A stretch of 20,058 nt of DNA, taken from the NCBI GenBank assembly GCA_002385675.1, contig DGDY01000152.1:1148-21205 (forward strand), given 5' to 3'. A model generated the notes under the pieces. It saw only the letters and a list, made by a program, of their open reading frames with translations. It was not told the origin of the DNA and did not search any database. This DNA is from Anaerolineales bacterium UBA3940. GTDB taxonomy: Bacteria; Chloroflexota; Anaerolineae; Aggregatilineales; UBA3940. The position numbers were made by a program, and so were the translations under genes. Shown here piece by piece: positions 6,960 through 14,404 of this stretch (position 1 is its first letter; each line of letters opens with the position of its first letter).

Positions 6960-7775
6960 CTACCCGCCGCTCGCGCTGAGCACGGCCTCCTCGCAGAGCG
7001 GTTCCGCCGAGCAGGTGGGGACGACCGGCGCGCAGGCGATGTTCACCGGGATGCCGAGGTAGCGCGACGGGTCGATGGAGTTGTTGAAGTCCAGCTCGTT
7101 GGAGTAGTTGCCGTTCCCGTCGTCGCGGATGATCGAGAAGTGCAAGTGCACCCACACGCCACGCGCCGAGTTGCCGTTGTAGTTGCCGGTATAGCCGAGC
7201 AGCGTGCCCCGCTCGACGAACTTATCCACCGTGCCGGGCGGGAACTCGTCGGAGATGTACACCTGCTCGCCGGTGCGGTCGGCCATATGTGTATAGTACA
7301 GCCATATTTGGCGCGTTGGATCGAGTGGATCCTGCGGTACGCGGATGATCAGCGAGCTGGTCCAGTGCGGCTCGCGGGTGACGTAGCCGTCATAGGCGGC
7401 GTAGACCGGGGTCAGGCCCGGCCCACCGAGGCTGAAGATATCGATCCCCTGGTGGGGGCGGCTGGGCGAGTACGGGCTGCGCGGGTCGGCGTACATCAGG
7501 CCGATGAAACCGTCGGCGGGCAGGATGAACGGCGCGCCGGGGCAGGGCTCGGCGTTGCGGATGGTCATCAGCGCGAGGCGATCTTCCTCGTCGCCGGTTC
7601 CCCACGTGATGAACGCCTGGTCGCGGCTGGGATCGACAAGCTGGAGACGGCGAACCGCCCGGTAGCCGAGCGCCGCGATGCACAGCACGGCTGCGCCGAG
7701 CAGCGCAAATGCGATCCAGGCGCGCCGCCCCGGCGTCAGCCACTCCCTTACCCTCTGAATGATGTTCGTGCTCAT
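6960..7775 (-). CDS. Membrane-anchored M23 (LytM-like) metallopeptidase
   Basis: A 271-residue protein with a basic cytoplasmic start and one membrane helix at residues ~18-39, placing the catalytic part outside the membrane. The M23 zinc site is complete: His108 and Asp112 in HQGIDIF, and His212 in HLHF. His163 (YYTHMAD) and His210 are the expected catalytic histidines. Such enzymes cut glycyl or peptidoglycan cross-bridge peptides, or act as regulators of cell-wall hydrolases. The tail carries Cys248, Cys255 and Cys261, with a further Cys78 near the domain start, so disulfides are likely. It is convergent with the importer ATPase, 18 bases apart, with no terminator seen between them. The ribosome site is weak (GGAAG far upstream). 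The substrate is unknown. Confidence 0.9.
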   Translation of the reverse strand: MSTNIIQRVREWLTPGRRAWIAFALLGAAVLCIAALGYRAVRRLQLVDPSRDQAFITWGTGDEEDRLALMTIRNAEPCPGAPFILPADGFIGLMYADPRSPYSPSRPHQGIDIFSLGGPGLTPVYAAYDGYVTREPHWTSSLIIRVPQDPLDPTRQIWLYYTHMADRTGEQVYISDEFPPGTVDKFVERGTLLGYTGNYNGNSARGVWVHLHFSIIRDDGNGNYSNELDFNNSIDPSRYLGIPVNIACAPVVPTCSAEPLCEEAVLSASGG

Positions 7776-7813
7776 GCCGCTGATCGTATGCTTCCAAAAC
7801 GTGCTCGGACGTG

Positions 7814-7842
7814 ATGATAGTCCGCGGGGTTGGCGATCGCAA
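7814..7842 (-). promoter_or_regulatory. Promoter of the M23 peptidase gene
   Basis: On the minus strand, TTGCGA (7842-7837), a 17-base spacer, then TATCAT (7819-7814). Transcription would start near 7807, about 31 nt before the ATG. Confidence 0.5.
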
Positions 7843-7899
7843 CAAAGAGGGCAATCGTCAGGAAAGCGGCGCGGCGGGTGCGTATACTCTCCCCGTCAG

Positions 7900-7914
7900 G
7901 ACACTCTCAGTGTC
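7900..7914. repeat. Short hairpin in divergent intergenic region
   Basis: GACACT (7900-7905) and AGTGTC (7909-7914) are perfect arms around CTC. It lies just after a TATACT box (7883-7888) that has no clear -35. No function is evident; it could be an operator dyad. Confidence 0.35.
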
Positions 7915-8010
7915 AACAGGCCCCGTGCCCTGCTGGGGATAATCCGGTAATTTTTGCGCTGGCGGCGCGAATCGACGCGACTCTGATAGCGCTGCCCGGC
8001 AGGGCACAGG

Positions 8011-8016
8011 TATACT
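8011..8016 (+). promoter_or_regulatory. Putative -10 box for the HEXXH membrane protein gene
   Basis: TATACT lies 36 bases before the ATG at 8053. The -35 region is not recognisable. A second TATACT at 7883-7888 is an alternative. Confidence 0.4.
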
Positions 8017-8052
8017 TGGCGCTGGGTACACCCAACAGCCCGAGTCCCGCTC

Positions 8053-9402
8053 ATGCGCTTATCACGATTTATCTTACAACTGAAGACTGTAGACTGGCAG
8101 GCCGCCCGGCAGGCGCTGCGACTGGGCGTGGTGCTGCTTGTGCTGCTCGTCGCCGTGCCCGGCTTGCGCCCCGACCCGAACAGCCCGGCGTTCCAGTCGC
8201 TCGGCTACGCGCGAGACTACCTGTTCGACTTCGTCTCATGGGAGGCGCAGGCACTCTTCGACAAGCTGACCAACGCCATCATCGCGCCGCAGCGCTTCAT
8301 GCCGCCGGAGGAGCAGACTCGCTTTGTGCGCGACTACCTGGCGCTCGTCGCGGAGATCCAGCGGCTCGAACAGCACGTGTTCGAGATCTACAGCGACCCG
8401 ATGGTCGAGGACCCGGAGGAGGCCAGCTACTACATCCGCGTGCAGCGTGACGAGATGCGCACCGAGCAGCAAAGACGCCAGGCCATCGCGGAGGCCATCG
8501 TTGAGGCACAGGTCGCTGAGGTGCTGGTCGACTACGGGTTTGGCCCCCGCAGCGGCGTCTGGCCGCCGGTGGCGATCCGCTTCACGCAGCTCCCGACCGT
8601 GCTGATCATCTCCCCGCGTGACCGCATCGAGCGTATCGGCGGCTACCCGCTCCAGCATGGCATCACCGTCGAGGAGCGTGAGCGCATCGAGGCCAACGTC
8701 GACGCCGACCTGGGCGTGTCGTCGCTCGTGACGCCCATCGGCGGGTTGGCGATGTGGCCCGCGATGCTGGTCGAGACGAGCTATCTGCCCGCGGCCTATG
8801 ATGTCAGCGCGCACGAGTGGGCGCACCATTACCTGGCCTTCTACCCGATGGGCTTTAACTACGGCACGACGCCGGAACTGTACACGCTCAACGAGACGGT
8901 TGCCAGCATTGTCGGCGCGGAGATTAGCTGGGCTGTGCTCGACCGCTACTACCCCGACCTTGCTCCGCCGCCGCCTGACTACACCCCCATCGTAGAGGAG
9001 GTCAAGCCGGTTGAACCGCTCTCAGCGGACGAGCCGCCTGTGTTCGACTTCCGGGCCGAGATGCGCGAGACGCGCATCCGCGTGGATAACCTGCTTGCCG
9101 AGGGGCGGATCGAGGAGGCTGAGCGTTACATGGAGATGCGGCGGCAGCAGTTCGTCGCCAACGGCTACCAGATCCGTAAGCTGAACCAGGCCTACTTCGC
9201 GTTTCACGGGTCGTATGCCGACGCGCCGGGCGCAACCGGGGCGGATCCCATCGGCCCGGCGCTGCGCGAGCTGCGCTACTATAGTGGCTCGCTCGTGGAC
9301 TTCGTCGCCGAGGTGCGGGACATGACCACCTACCAGCAGGTTGTCGCTGCCCTTGAGTCACACCGCGCGCTGGCGGCAGCAGAGGGCTATGGCACGAACT
9401 GA
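8053..9402 (+). CDS. Membrane-anchored HEXXH putative zinc metalloprotease
   Basis: A 449-residue protein with no name I can assign. An N-terminal hydrophobic helix at residues ~21-38 should anchor it with the rest outside. Residues ~85-160 are strongly helical and charged. The zinc motif HEWAH is at 254-258, in the setting YDVSAHEWAHHYLAF. NETVASIVGAE follows, so Glu281, 23 residues after His258, is the probable third ligand, as in gluzincins. The motif MWPAMLVETSYLP just before it is hydrophobic. The C-terminal third holds a proline-rich linker (APPPPDYTP), a helical region and a conserved-looking NQAYFAFHGSYAD segment. PrmC starts inside its last 14 bases. Peptidase activity is inferred from the motif alone. 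Confidence 0.8.
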   Translation: MRLSRFILQLKTVDWQAARQALRLGVVLLVLLVAVPGLRPDPNSPAFQSLGYARDYLFDFVSWEAQALFDKLTNAIIAPQRFMPPEEQTRFVRDYLALVAEIQRLEQHVFEIYSDPMVEDPEEASYYIRVQRDEMRTEQQRRQAIAEAIVEAQVAEVLVDYGFGPRSGVWPPVAIRFTQLPTVLIISPRDRIERIGGYPLQHGITVEERERIEANVDADLGVSSLVTPIGGLAMWPAMLVETSYLPAAYDVSAHEWAHHYLAFYPMGFNYGTTPELYTLNETVASIVGAEISWAVLDRYYPDLAPPPPDYTPIVEEVKPVEPLSADEPPVFDFRAEMRETRIRVDNLLAEGRIEEAERYMEMRRQQFVANGYQIRKLNQAYFAFHGSYADAPGATGADPIGPALRELRYYSGSLVDFVAEVRDMTTYQQVVAALESHRALAAAEGYGTN

Positions 9403-10261
9403 GGCTCTACCCGAAACTATCGCCGGGGCGCTGGCGCTGGGGTATGAGTGCAGCCGCACGCCGGGCACGCCGCTCACGTCGACGACCGCGCAGGCGCTAC
9501 TGGCGCACGTCGTCGGGCGGGGGCGGGCGTGGCTCTTTGCGCACTCGGAGGAGCCGCTCAGCCCGGCGGACGCGCGCCGCTTTGTCGACCTGCTGGAGCG
9601 GGCGGCGGCGGGTGAGCCGCTGGCTCACCTCGTCGGTGAGCGCGAGTTTTACACCCTGCCGTTTACCGTCACCCCCGACGTGCTCATCCCCCGCCCGGAA
9701 ACCGAGTCGCTGGTCGATGTCGTGCTGGAGTGGGTGGAGCGGCGCGATCTGCGCGCCCCGCGCATCGTCGATGTGGGTACAGGCAGCGGCGCGATCGCTG
9801 TGACGCTGGCCGTCAAGCTGCCCGCTGCGCATATCGCTGCCGTCGAGATCTCCGAACCGGCGATCCGCGTGGCGCAGGCCAACGCCGCCCGGCATGGCGT
9901 CGCCGACCGGGTCGGGCTGGTGCTGGGCAGCCTGCTCGATCCGCTCGCCGGGCCGTTTGACGTTATCGTCGCCAACCTGCCGTATATCAACCAGGAGGAG
10001 ATCGATGCGCTGGAGGTAGGGCGCTGGGAGCCGCGCGTCGCGCTGGACGGCGGGTCGGATGGCCTGAGGCTGATCGCCGGGCTGCTGGAGCAAGCGCCGG
10101 AGCGCCTCGCGCCGGGTGGGCTGCTCGCACTGGAGATCGGCTACGATCAGGGGCCGCGCGTCGTGCAGATGTGCCGGGCGGCGTTCCCTGGCGCGCGCGT
10201 CACCCTCCTGCCCGACCTCGCCGGGCTTGACCGCATTGTGAAGGTAGAAACCGATGCCTGA
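9389..10261 (+). CDS. prmC: Peptide chain release factor N5-glutamine methyltransferase
   Basis: A 290-residue cytosolic SAM-dependent enzyme that methylates the glutamine of the GGQ motif in release factors. The N-terminal helical domain (1-~85) is followed by PRPETE (101-106), the SAM-binding DVGTGSGAIAV (128-138), and the catalytic tetrad, which reads NLPY (196-199) instead of the usual NPPY. The start at 9389 gives a normal PrmC length; an in-frame codon at 9341 would add 16 residues inside the previous gene. It overlaps the HEXXH gene by 14 bases and tsaC by 8 bases, so the three form one transcript. Its substrate RF1 is encoded about 830 bases downstream. The identification is secure despite the tetrad change. 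Confidence 0.93.
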   Translation: MARTEALPETIAGALALGYECSRTPGTPLTSTTAQALLAHVVGRGRAWLFAHSEEPLSPADARRFVDLLERAAAGEPLAHLVGEREFYTLPFTVTPDVLIPRPETESLVDVVLEWVERRDLRAPRIVDVGTGSGAIAVTLAVKLPAAHIAAVEISEPAIRVAQANAARHGVADRVGLVLGSLLDPLAGPFDVIVANLPYINQEEIDALEVGRWEPRVALDGGSDGLRLIAGLLEQAPERLAPGGLLALEIGYDQGPRVVQMCRAAFPGARVTLLPDLAGLDRIVKVETDA

Positions 10262-10877
10262 TTGGATGCCCATCGACGACCCGCAGGCCGTGCCGCGCGC
10301 CGCCGCCGTGATCGAGGCGGGCGGGCTAGTCATCCTGCCGACCGATACGGTCTACGGCGTTGCCGCCGACCTCTGGCAGCCCGATGCGGTGCAGGCGCTG
10401 TACGACGCCAAGCGACGCCCGCCCGACCGCGCCATCCCGATCCTGCTGGCCGACCCGGAGCACATCGAGACGGTGGCGCAGAGCGTCCCCGACGCGGCGC
10501 GGCGGCTGGCGGACGCCTTCTGGCCCGGCCCGCTGACGATTGTCGTGCCCAAGCGCCCCAACGTGCCGCAGATCGTGTCGTCACTGCCGACCATCGGCGT
10601 GCGCATCCCCGACCATGCGGGGACGCGCGAGGTGATCCGCGCCTGCGGCGGCGCGCTGGCTGTGACCAGCGCCAACCTCTCCGACGAGCCGCCCGCGCTG
10701 ACGGCGCAGGAGGCGGCTGCCGCTCTGGGTGACGACATAGCGCTCGTGCTGGACGGCGGCCCGTGCCCCGGTGGCACGCCCTCAACGGTCGTGGACGTGA
10801 GCGGCGGCGATCTGCGCATCCTGCGCGCCGGGCCGCTCGGCGAGGCGGCGTTGCGCCGCGCGCTGGAGGGGGGTTGA
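10254..10877 (+). CDS. tsaC: L-threonylcarbamoyladenylate synthase (Sua5/YrdC/YwlC family)
   Basis: A 207-residue cytosolic enzyme that makes threonylcarbamoyl-AMP from threonine, bicarbonate and ATP, the first step of t6A37 formation in ANN-decoding tRNAs. Family motifs are intact: PTDTVYG (29-35), KRRPPDRAIP (53-62), FWPGPLTIV (89-97), GVRIPDH (115-121), TSANLS (138-143) and STVVDV. The length fits the single-domain TsaC/YwlC type without the extra Sua5 C-terminal domain. The ATG overlaps the prmC stop by 8 bases and is preceded by AAGGT. No further gene of the operon follows; a repeat cluster and a new promoter come next. Confidence 0.95.
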   Translation: MPDWMPIDDPQAVPRAAAVIEAGGLVILPTDTVYGVAADLWQPDAVQALYDAKRRPPDRAIPILLADPEHIETVAQSVPDAARRLADAFWPGPLTIVVPKRPNVPQIVSSLPTIGVRIPDHAGTREVIRACGGALAVTSANLSDEPPALTAQEAAAALGDDIALVLDGGPCPGGTPSTVVDVSGGDLRILRAGPLGEAALRRALEGG

Positions 10878-10892
10878 ATCGACGCCTGTGAT

Positions 10893-10995
10893 CCCTTCTC
10901 CCCCTGTGGGAGAAGGGTGGCCCAATGTGATCGATGCGGAGCATCGCGCATCGGGTCGGGATGAGGGGGACGAAGCCCCGTGCCGGGGCGCTTCG
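10893..10995. repeat. Three-hairpin dispersed repeat cluster
   Basis: Three stem-loops stand in a row. CCCTTCTCCC (10893-10902) pairs with GGGAGAAGGG (10908-10917). CGATGC (10932-10937) pairs with GCATCG (10941-10946). CGAAGCCCCG (10971-10980) pairs with CGGGG (10984-10988) and CTTCG (10991-10995), with a 2-base bulge. None is followed by a T-run. It looks like a REP/MITE-type insertion between tsaC and the prfA promoter. Confidence 0.6.
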
Positions 10996-10999
10996 CACC

Positions 11000-11028
11000 T
11001 TGTTCGCCCTTCCGGGCCGCGTTATAAT
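11000..11028 (+). promoter_or_regulatory. Promoter of prfA
   Basis: TTGTTC (11000-11005), a 17-base spacer, then TATAAT (11023-11028), a perfect -10. Transcription should start near 11035, giving a leader of about 55 nt. Confidence 0.7.
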
Positions 11029-11042
11029 CGGCTGACCGACCT

Positions 11043-11065
11043 CGCCCCGTCGCACTCGCGGGGCG
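11043..11065 (+). promoter_or_regulatory. Hairpin in the prfA leader
   Basis: CGCCCCG (11043-11049) pairs perfectly with CGGGGCG (11059-11065) around a 9-base loop, just upstream of the GGGAG ribosome site at 11076-11080. It may tune translation or mRNA stability. There is no T-run, so it is not a terminator. Confidence 0.45.
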
Positions 11066-11089
11066 TGATTCTTGTGGGAGCAATGGTAG

Positions 11090-12160
11090 ATGCTAGAGAA
11101 ATTACAGGGCATTGCAGCCCGTTACGAAGAAATTGAGCGCCTGATGGCCGACCCGGCCATTGCCGCGGATTATGAGAAGATCGCGGAGTACGCGCAGGAG
11201 CGCGCCAACATCGAGCCGATTGCCAAGGGCTATTACGAGTACCGCGATATCGAGCAGCAGATCGCCGAGGCGGAGATGCTGCTCGACTCTGACGACCGTG
11301 ACATCCGCGAGCTGGCACAGGAGGAGATCGCCGAGCTGACCGCGCGCCGTGAGAAGCTCGAGGAAGAACTCCGCCTGCTGCTGCTGCCGCGCGACCCCCG
11401 CGATGCGAAGAACGTCATCATGGAGATCCGCGCGGGGGCGGGCGGCGACGAGGCGGCGCTGTTCGCTGCCGACCTGTTCCGCATGTACACGCGCTACGCC
11501 GAGAAGCAGGGCTGGAAGATCGAGATCCTGAACAGCCATGAGATCGGTGTGGGCGGCCTGAAAGAAGTCGTGCTGATGATCAAGGGGCACGGCGCGTTTT
11601 CGCGTCTCAAGTATGAGAGCGGCGTCCACCGCGTGCAGCGCGTCCCGGTGACGGAGAGCCAGGGGCGCATCCATACCAGCACGGCCACCGTCGCGGTGCT
11701 GGCCGAGATGGACGAGGTGGATGTGAAGATCAACGAGAGCGATCTTGAGATCGAGTCTTTCCGGGCCGGCGGCGCGGGCGGCCAGCACGTACAGAAGAAC
11801 GACACCGCCATCCGCATTACGCACAAGCCCACCGGGATGGTCGTCCAGTGCCAGGATGAGCGCAGCAAGACGCAGAACCTGCTGCGGGCGATGAGCATTC
11901 TGCGCGCGCGGCTGTACGAGATGGAGCTTGAGCGCAAAATGGCCGAGCAGGATGCGGCCCGCCGCTCGCAGGTGGGCACGGGCGAGCGTTCCGAGAAGAT
12001 CCGGACGTACAACTACCCGCAGAACCGCGTCACTGACCACCGGATCAATCTCAGCTCGTACAACCTTCCCGCCGTGATGGATGGCGAGCTGGACGAGTTT
12101 ATCGACGAACTGGCGACGCGCGACCAGGCCGAGCGCCTGCAGGCGGCGGATCTGGGGTGA
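11090..12160 (+). CDS. prfA: Peptide chain release factor 1
   Basis: A 356-residue cytosolic factor that reads UAA and UAG and triggers peptide release. The codon-reading tripeptide region is RVPVTE (184-189), PVT being the RF1 PxT type rather than the SPF of RF2. The catalytic GGQ lies at 230-232 in [12 protein letters not shown], and Gln232 is the site PrmC methylates. Length is standard. The ATG at 11090 has GGGAG 9 bases upstream; an ATG at 11083 is in another frame. It has its own promoter, although prmC and tsaC just upstream belong to the same functional group. Confidence 0.97.
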   Translation: MLEKLQGIAARYEEIERLMADPAIAADYEKIAEYAQERANIEPIAKGYYEYRDIEQQIAEAEMLLDSDDRDIRELAQEEIAELTARREKLEEELRLLLLPRDPRDAKNVIMEIRAGAGGDEAALFAADLFRMYTRYAEKQGWKIEILNSHEIGVGGLKEVVLMIKGHGAFSRLKYESGVHRVQRVPVTESQGRIHTSTATVAVLAEMDEVDVKINESDLEIESFRAGGAGGQHVQKNDTAIRITHKPTGMVVQCQDERSKTQNLLRAMSILRARLYEMELERKMAEQDAARRSQVGTGERSEKIRTYNYPQNRVTDHRINLSSYNLPAVMDGELDEFIDELATRDQAERLQAADLG

Positions 12161-12194
12161 TGCCATAGAGTGAGCGTAGCGAACGAGCAAACCC

Positions 12195-12992
12195 ATGCCC
12201 CTGACCTGGCCGGATGCCCGGCACATCTACCTCTCCCCACACCTTGACGATGCCGTGCTGAGCTGCGGAGGCACGATTTACGAGCAGGCGCAGGCCGGCG
12301 AGCCGGTCGCTGTGGTGACGGTCTTTGCCGCCAGCCCGCCCGCCGATCGCCCGCTCTCCGCCTTTGCCGGGGAGCTTCACGCGCGGTGGCGGGCGTCCGC
12401 CGCTGAGAGCGGAGCGAGCTTTTCCGACCCCGTGGCGGTGCGCCGCCGTGAGGACGAGCACGCCATGCTTGCCCTGGGCGCGAACGTGCGGGCCGTCCAC
12501 CTCGATCTGCCCGACTGCATCTACCGCTATGCGAGCGACACCGGCGAGGCGCTGTACGCCAGTGAGGAGGCGATCTTCGGCGCGGTGCACCCCGACGACC
12601 CGGCGCTTGCGGAGCTATCCGCCGTGCCCGCTCTGCCGGAGGGCAGCACGCTGTACGTGCCGCTGGCCATTGGCCATCACGTCGATCACCAGTTGGTTCA
12701 CCATGCCGTGAGAGGGTGGAAGCTGCCGCCGGGGCGGGTGCGCTACTACGAGGACTACCCCTATGCGGTGCAGCAGGGCGAGCCGGTCGAGACGATGCTG
12801 GCGCGGTGCGGGGCCTGGCAGCCGATCGTGACCCCGCTCTCCGACCGGGCGCTTGAGGCCAAGATCCGGGCGGCGGCGGCTTACCAGTCGCAGATCAGCA
12901 CGTTCTGGCAGAGCCGCGAGGCGATGGCGGAGGCGCTGCGCGATTACGCGCGGCAGGTTGGCGGCGAGCGAGTCTGGGTGCCTGCCGGTTAG
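12195..12992 (+). CDS. PIG-L (LmbE-like) family deacetylase
   Basis: A 265-residue zinc-dependent N-deacetylase of the PIG-L fold, which usually removes acetyl from an N-acetylglucosamine-type sugar. The N-terminal metal motif is PHLDDA (15-20) instead of AHPDDE: His16 and Asp19 are zinc ligands and Asp18 the expected base. RRREDEHAMLALG (83-95) and GHHVDH (160-165, third ligand His162 or His165) are the other family marks. The ATG lacks a clear Shine-Dalgarno. Its last 4 bases overlap the 3' end of the opposite-strand darA-like gene. The substrate is unknown; no thiol or lipid biosynthesis genes are adjacent. Confidence 0.88.
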   Translation: MPLTWPDARHIYLSPHLDDAVLSCGGTIYEQAQAGEPVAVVTVFAASPPADRPLSAFAGELHARWRASAAESGASFSDPVAVRRREDEHAMLALGANVRAVHLDLPDCIYRYASDTGEALYASEEAIFGAVHPDDPALAELSAVPALPEGSTLYVPLAIGHHVDHQLVHHAVRGWKLPPGRVRYYEDYPYAVQQGEPVETMLARCGAWQPIVTPLSDRALEAKIRAAAAYQSQISTFWQSREAMAEALRDYARQVGGERVWVPAG

Positions 12993-13315
12993 ATCTGCTC
13001 GAAGCGCTCGACGTTGAGCACAAAGACGGTCGCGCCGCCGACCGGCACTTCAACCGGCGTCGCCCACTGCGAAAGCGGCTCAGCAGGGTCGGGGGCGGAG
13101 GGCAGCAGCCGCGTCCGCTCGCGGCACGTCTGCCGCAGTATTGCGAGCACATCCTCCACGCGGTTATCCTCCACCCCGGTCAGGAAGGTGGTGTTGCCCT
13201 GCCGGAAGAACCCGCCGGTCGAGGCGACGCGCGTCACCCGGTGCCCTGCTTTCACCAGCTCCCGGATCGCGTTGTCTGCGTCGATATCCTGTACGACTGC
13301 CAGTATAAGCTTCAT
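12989..13315 (-). CDS. darA: Cyclic-di-AMP receptor protein (DarA/PstA/YaaQ family)
   Basis: A 108-residue PII-like trimeric protein that binds c-di-AMP in the cytosol. The whole sequence follows the YaaQ pattern: MKLILAVVQDIDAD start, LVKAGHRVTRVASTGGFFR (the TGGF nucleotide loop), NTTFLTGVEDNRV, and PVEVPVGGATVFVLNVERFE at the end. Length is normal. There is no ribosome site. Instead a perfect TATAAT lies on the minus strand 6 bases before the ATG, so the mRNA is probably leaderless. It converges with the PIG-L gene with a 4-base overlap. No diadenylate cyclase gene is in the window. Its downstream partner is unknown in this family. Confidence 0.93.
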   Translation of the reverse strand: MKLILAVVQDIDADNAIRELVKAGHRVTRVASTGGFFRQGNTTFLTGVEDNRVEDVLAILRQTCRERTRLLPSAPDPAEPLSQWATPVEVPVGGATVFVLNVERFEQI

Positions 13316-13321
13316 ACTTTG

Positions 13322-13327
13322 ATTATA
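13322..13327 (-). promoter_or_regulatory. -10 box for a leaderless darA transcript
   Basis: TATAAT on the minus strand (13327 to 13322), followed by six bases (CAAAGT) and then the ATG at 13315. A start 6-7 bases after a -10 box would coincide with the first codon. The -35 region is weak. Confidence 0.65.
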
Positions 13328-13367
13328 TACTCACACGGCTATCCATGTGCGCAGACTGCCGCCCGGC

Positions 13368-13395
13368 TTGCCGATCAGCCAACTTCGCGATAACG
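13368..13395 (+). promoter_or_regulatory. Possible promoter of the methyltransferase gene
   Basis: TTGCCG (13368-13373), a 16-base spacer, then GATAAC (13390-13395). The match is partial. The leader would be about 25 nt and includes the GGGAGG ribosome site at 13415-13420. Confidence 0.35.
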
Positions 13396-13427
13396 TTGCA
13401 GGCATCTTAGCGACGGGAGGACGCATC

Positions 13428-14333
13428 ATGACGGATGCACGCACGCCGGAAATCTGTGATTACGAGGGGTCCAGCTACCGTACCGACTTCTGGGAGGGGC
13501 AGGGGCGCGATTATGAGGACCGCGTCGAGCGCATTGCGCTACGGCGGCTGCTGCCGCCCACCGGCGAGCGCCTGCTGGAGCTGGGGGCGGGCTTCGGGCG
13601 GCTGTCGCGGATGTTCACCGGCTACAAGCAGGTCGTGCTGCTCGATTACTCCCGCTCGCAGCTTGAGTACGCGCGCAGCCGCTACGGTGATGCGGGCTTC
13701 CTGTACGTTGCCGCGAACCTGTACGAGATGCCCTTCGCGCCCGGCGTGTTCGACGGGGCGACGATGGTTCGCGTGCTGCACCACATGCAGGATCCGCCTG
13801 CTGCGCTCGGCTCGGTGCGCCGCGTGATGCAGCCCGGCGGGGTGTTCGTGCTGGAGTTCGCCAACAAGCAGAACCTCAAGGCGATTGCGCGGTGGATTCT
13901 GCGGCGGCAGGCGTGGAATCCGTTTGAGCGGGAGCCGATTGAGTTCGTCGAACTGAACTACAACTTCCATCCCGGCTACGTGCTCGACACGCTGCGCGAG
14001 GTCGGCTTTGAGCCGGGGCGGATGCTGACCGTCTCGCACTACCGCATCGGCCTGCTGAAGCGCACGATCCCGACGGGCGTGCTCGCCTGGATGGACTCGC
14101 TCGCGCAGCTTACAGGCAACTGGTGGCAGCTTACGCCGAGCGTGTTTGTGCGCAACGTCGCATCCGGCGAGGGAGAGGCCGCGCCCGAAGGGGCGTTCTG
14201 GATGTGCCCGCAGTGCGGCTCGTATGAGATGGTTGAGCATGACGACGTGCTTACGTGTGAAGACTGCGGCACGCGCTGGGCCAGGCGCAACGGCGTGTGG
14301 GACTTCAAAGAGCCGCTTGGCGCGTCGAGCTAA
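13428..14333 (+). CDS. SAM-dependent methyltransferase with C-terminal zinc ribbon
   Basis: A 301-residue class I methyltransferase. Motif I is ELGAGFGRLS (51-60), followed by the acidic strand end LLDYS, then ANLYEMPF and VLHHMQDP, as in UbiE/type-11 methyltransferases. Residues ~256-301 form a separate zinc ribbon with Cys260, Cys263, Cys277 and Cys280 (MCPQCG and CEDCG), ending in GVWDFKEP, similar in style to Trm112/UPF0434 ribbons. The start at 13428 is preferred because GGGAGG lies at 13415-13420; an upstream in-frame codon at 13347 has no such site. It ends at a strong bidirectional terminator shared with the convergent SWIM gene. The methylated substrate is unknown. Confidence 0.85.
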   Translation: MTDARTPEICDYEGSSYRTDFWEGQGRDYEDRVERIALRRLLPPTGERLLELGAGFGRLSRMFTGYKQVVLLDYSRSQLEYARSRYGDAGFLYVAANLYEMPFAPGVFDGATMVRVLHHMQDPPAALGSVRRVMQPGGVFVLEFANKQNLKAIARWILRRQAWNPFEREPIEFVELNYNFHPGYVLDTLREVGFEPGRMLTVSHYRIGLLKRTIPTGVLAWMDSLAQLTGNWWQLTPSVFVRNVASGEGEAAPEGAFWMCPQCGSYEMVEHDDVLTCEDCGTRWARRNGVWDFKEPLGASS

Positions 14334-14346
14334 CCGGGTGTGAATC

Positions 14347-14382
14347 AAAAGAGGCGGCCTGTGCAGGGGAGCCGCCTCTTTT
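14347..14382. terminator. Bidirectional Rho-independent terminator
   Basis: AAAAGAGGCGGC (14347-14358) pairs perfectly with GCCGCCTCTTTT (14371-14382) around a 12-base loop. The A-run and T-run make it active on both strands. It sits between the convergent methyltransferase and SWIM genes. Confidence 0.9.
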
Positions 14383-14404
14383 GTATGCGGTTTAATCGGC
14401 CAGC

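Noticed and set aside
7153..7158. Reading the cyclase-fabI gap TTGACA (minus strand, 17158-17153) as the fabI -35 box
   Set aside because: The matching -10 would fall inside the fabI coding region, so it cannot drive fabI. (The hexamer is at 17153-17158; the position is given here in words because the entry concerns that gap.)
7830..8450. Open frame across the M23/HEXXH intergenic region
   Set aside because: It has no ribosome site, a skewed Ala/Arg composition, and overlaps the HEXXH gene in another frame.
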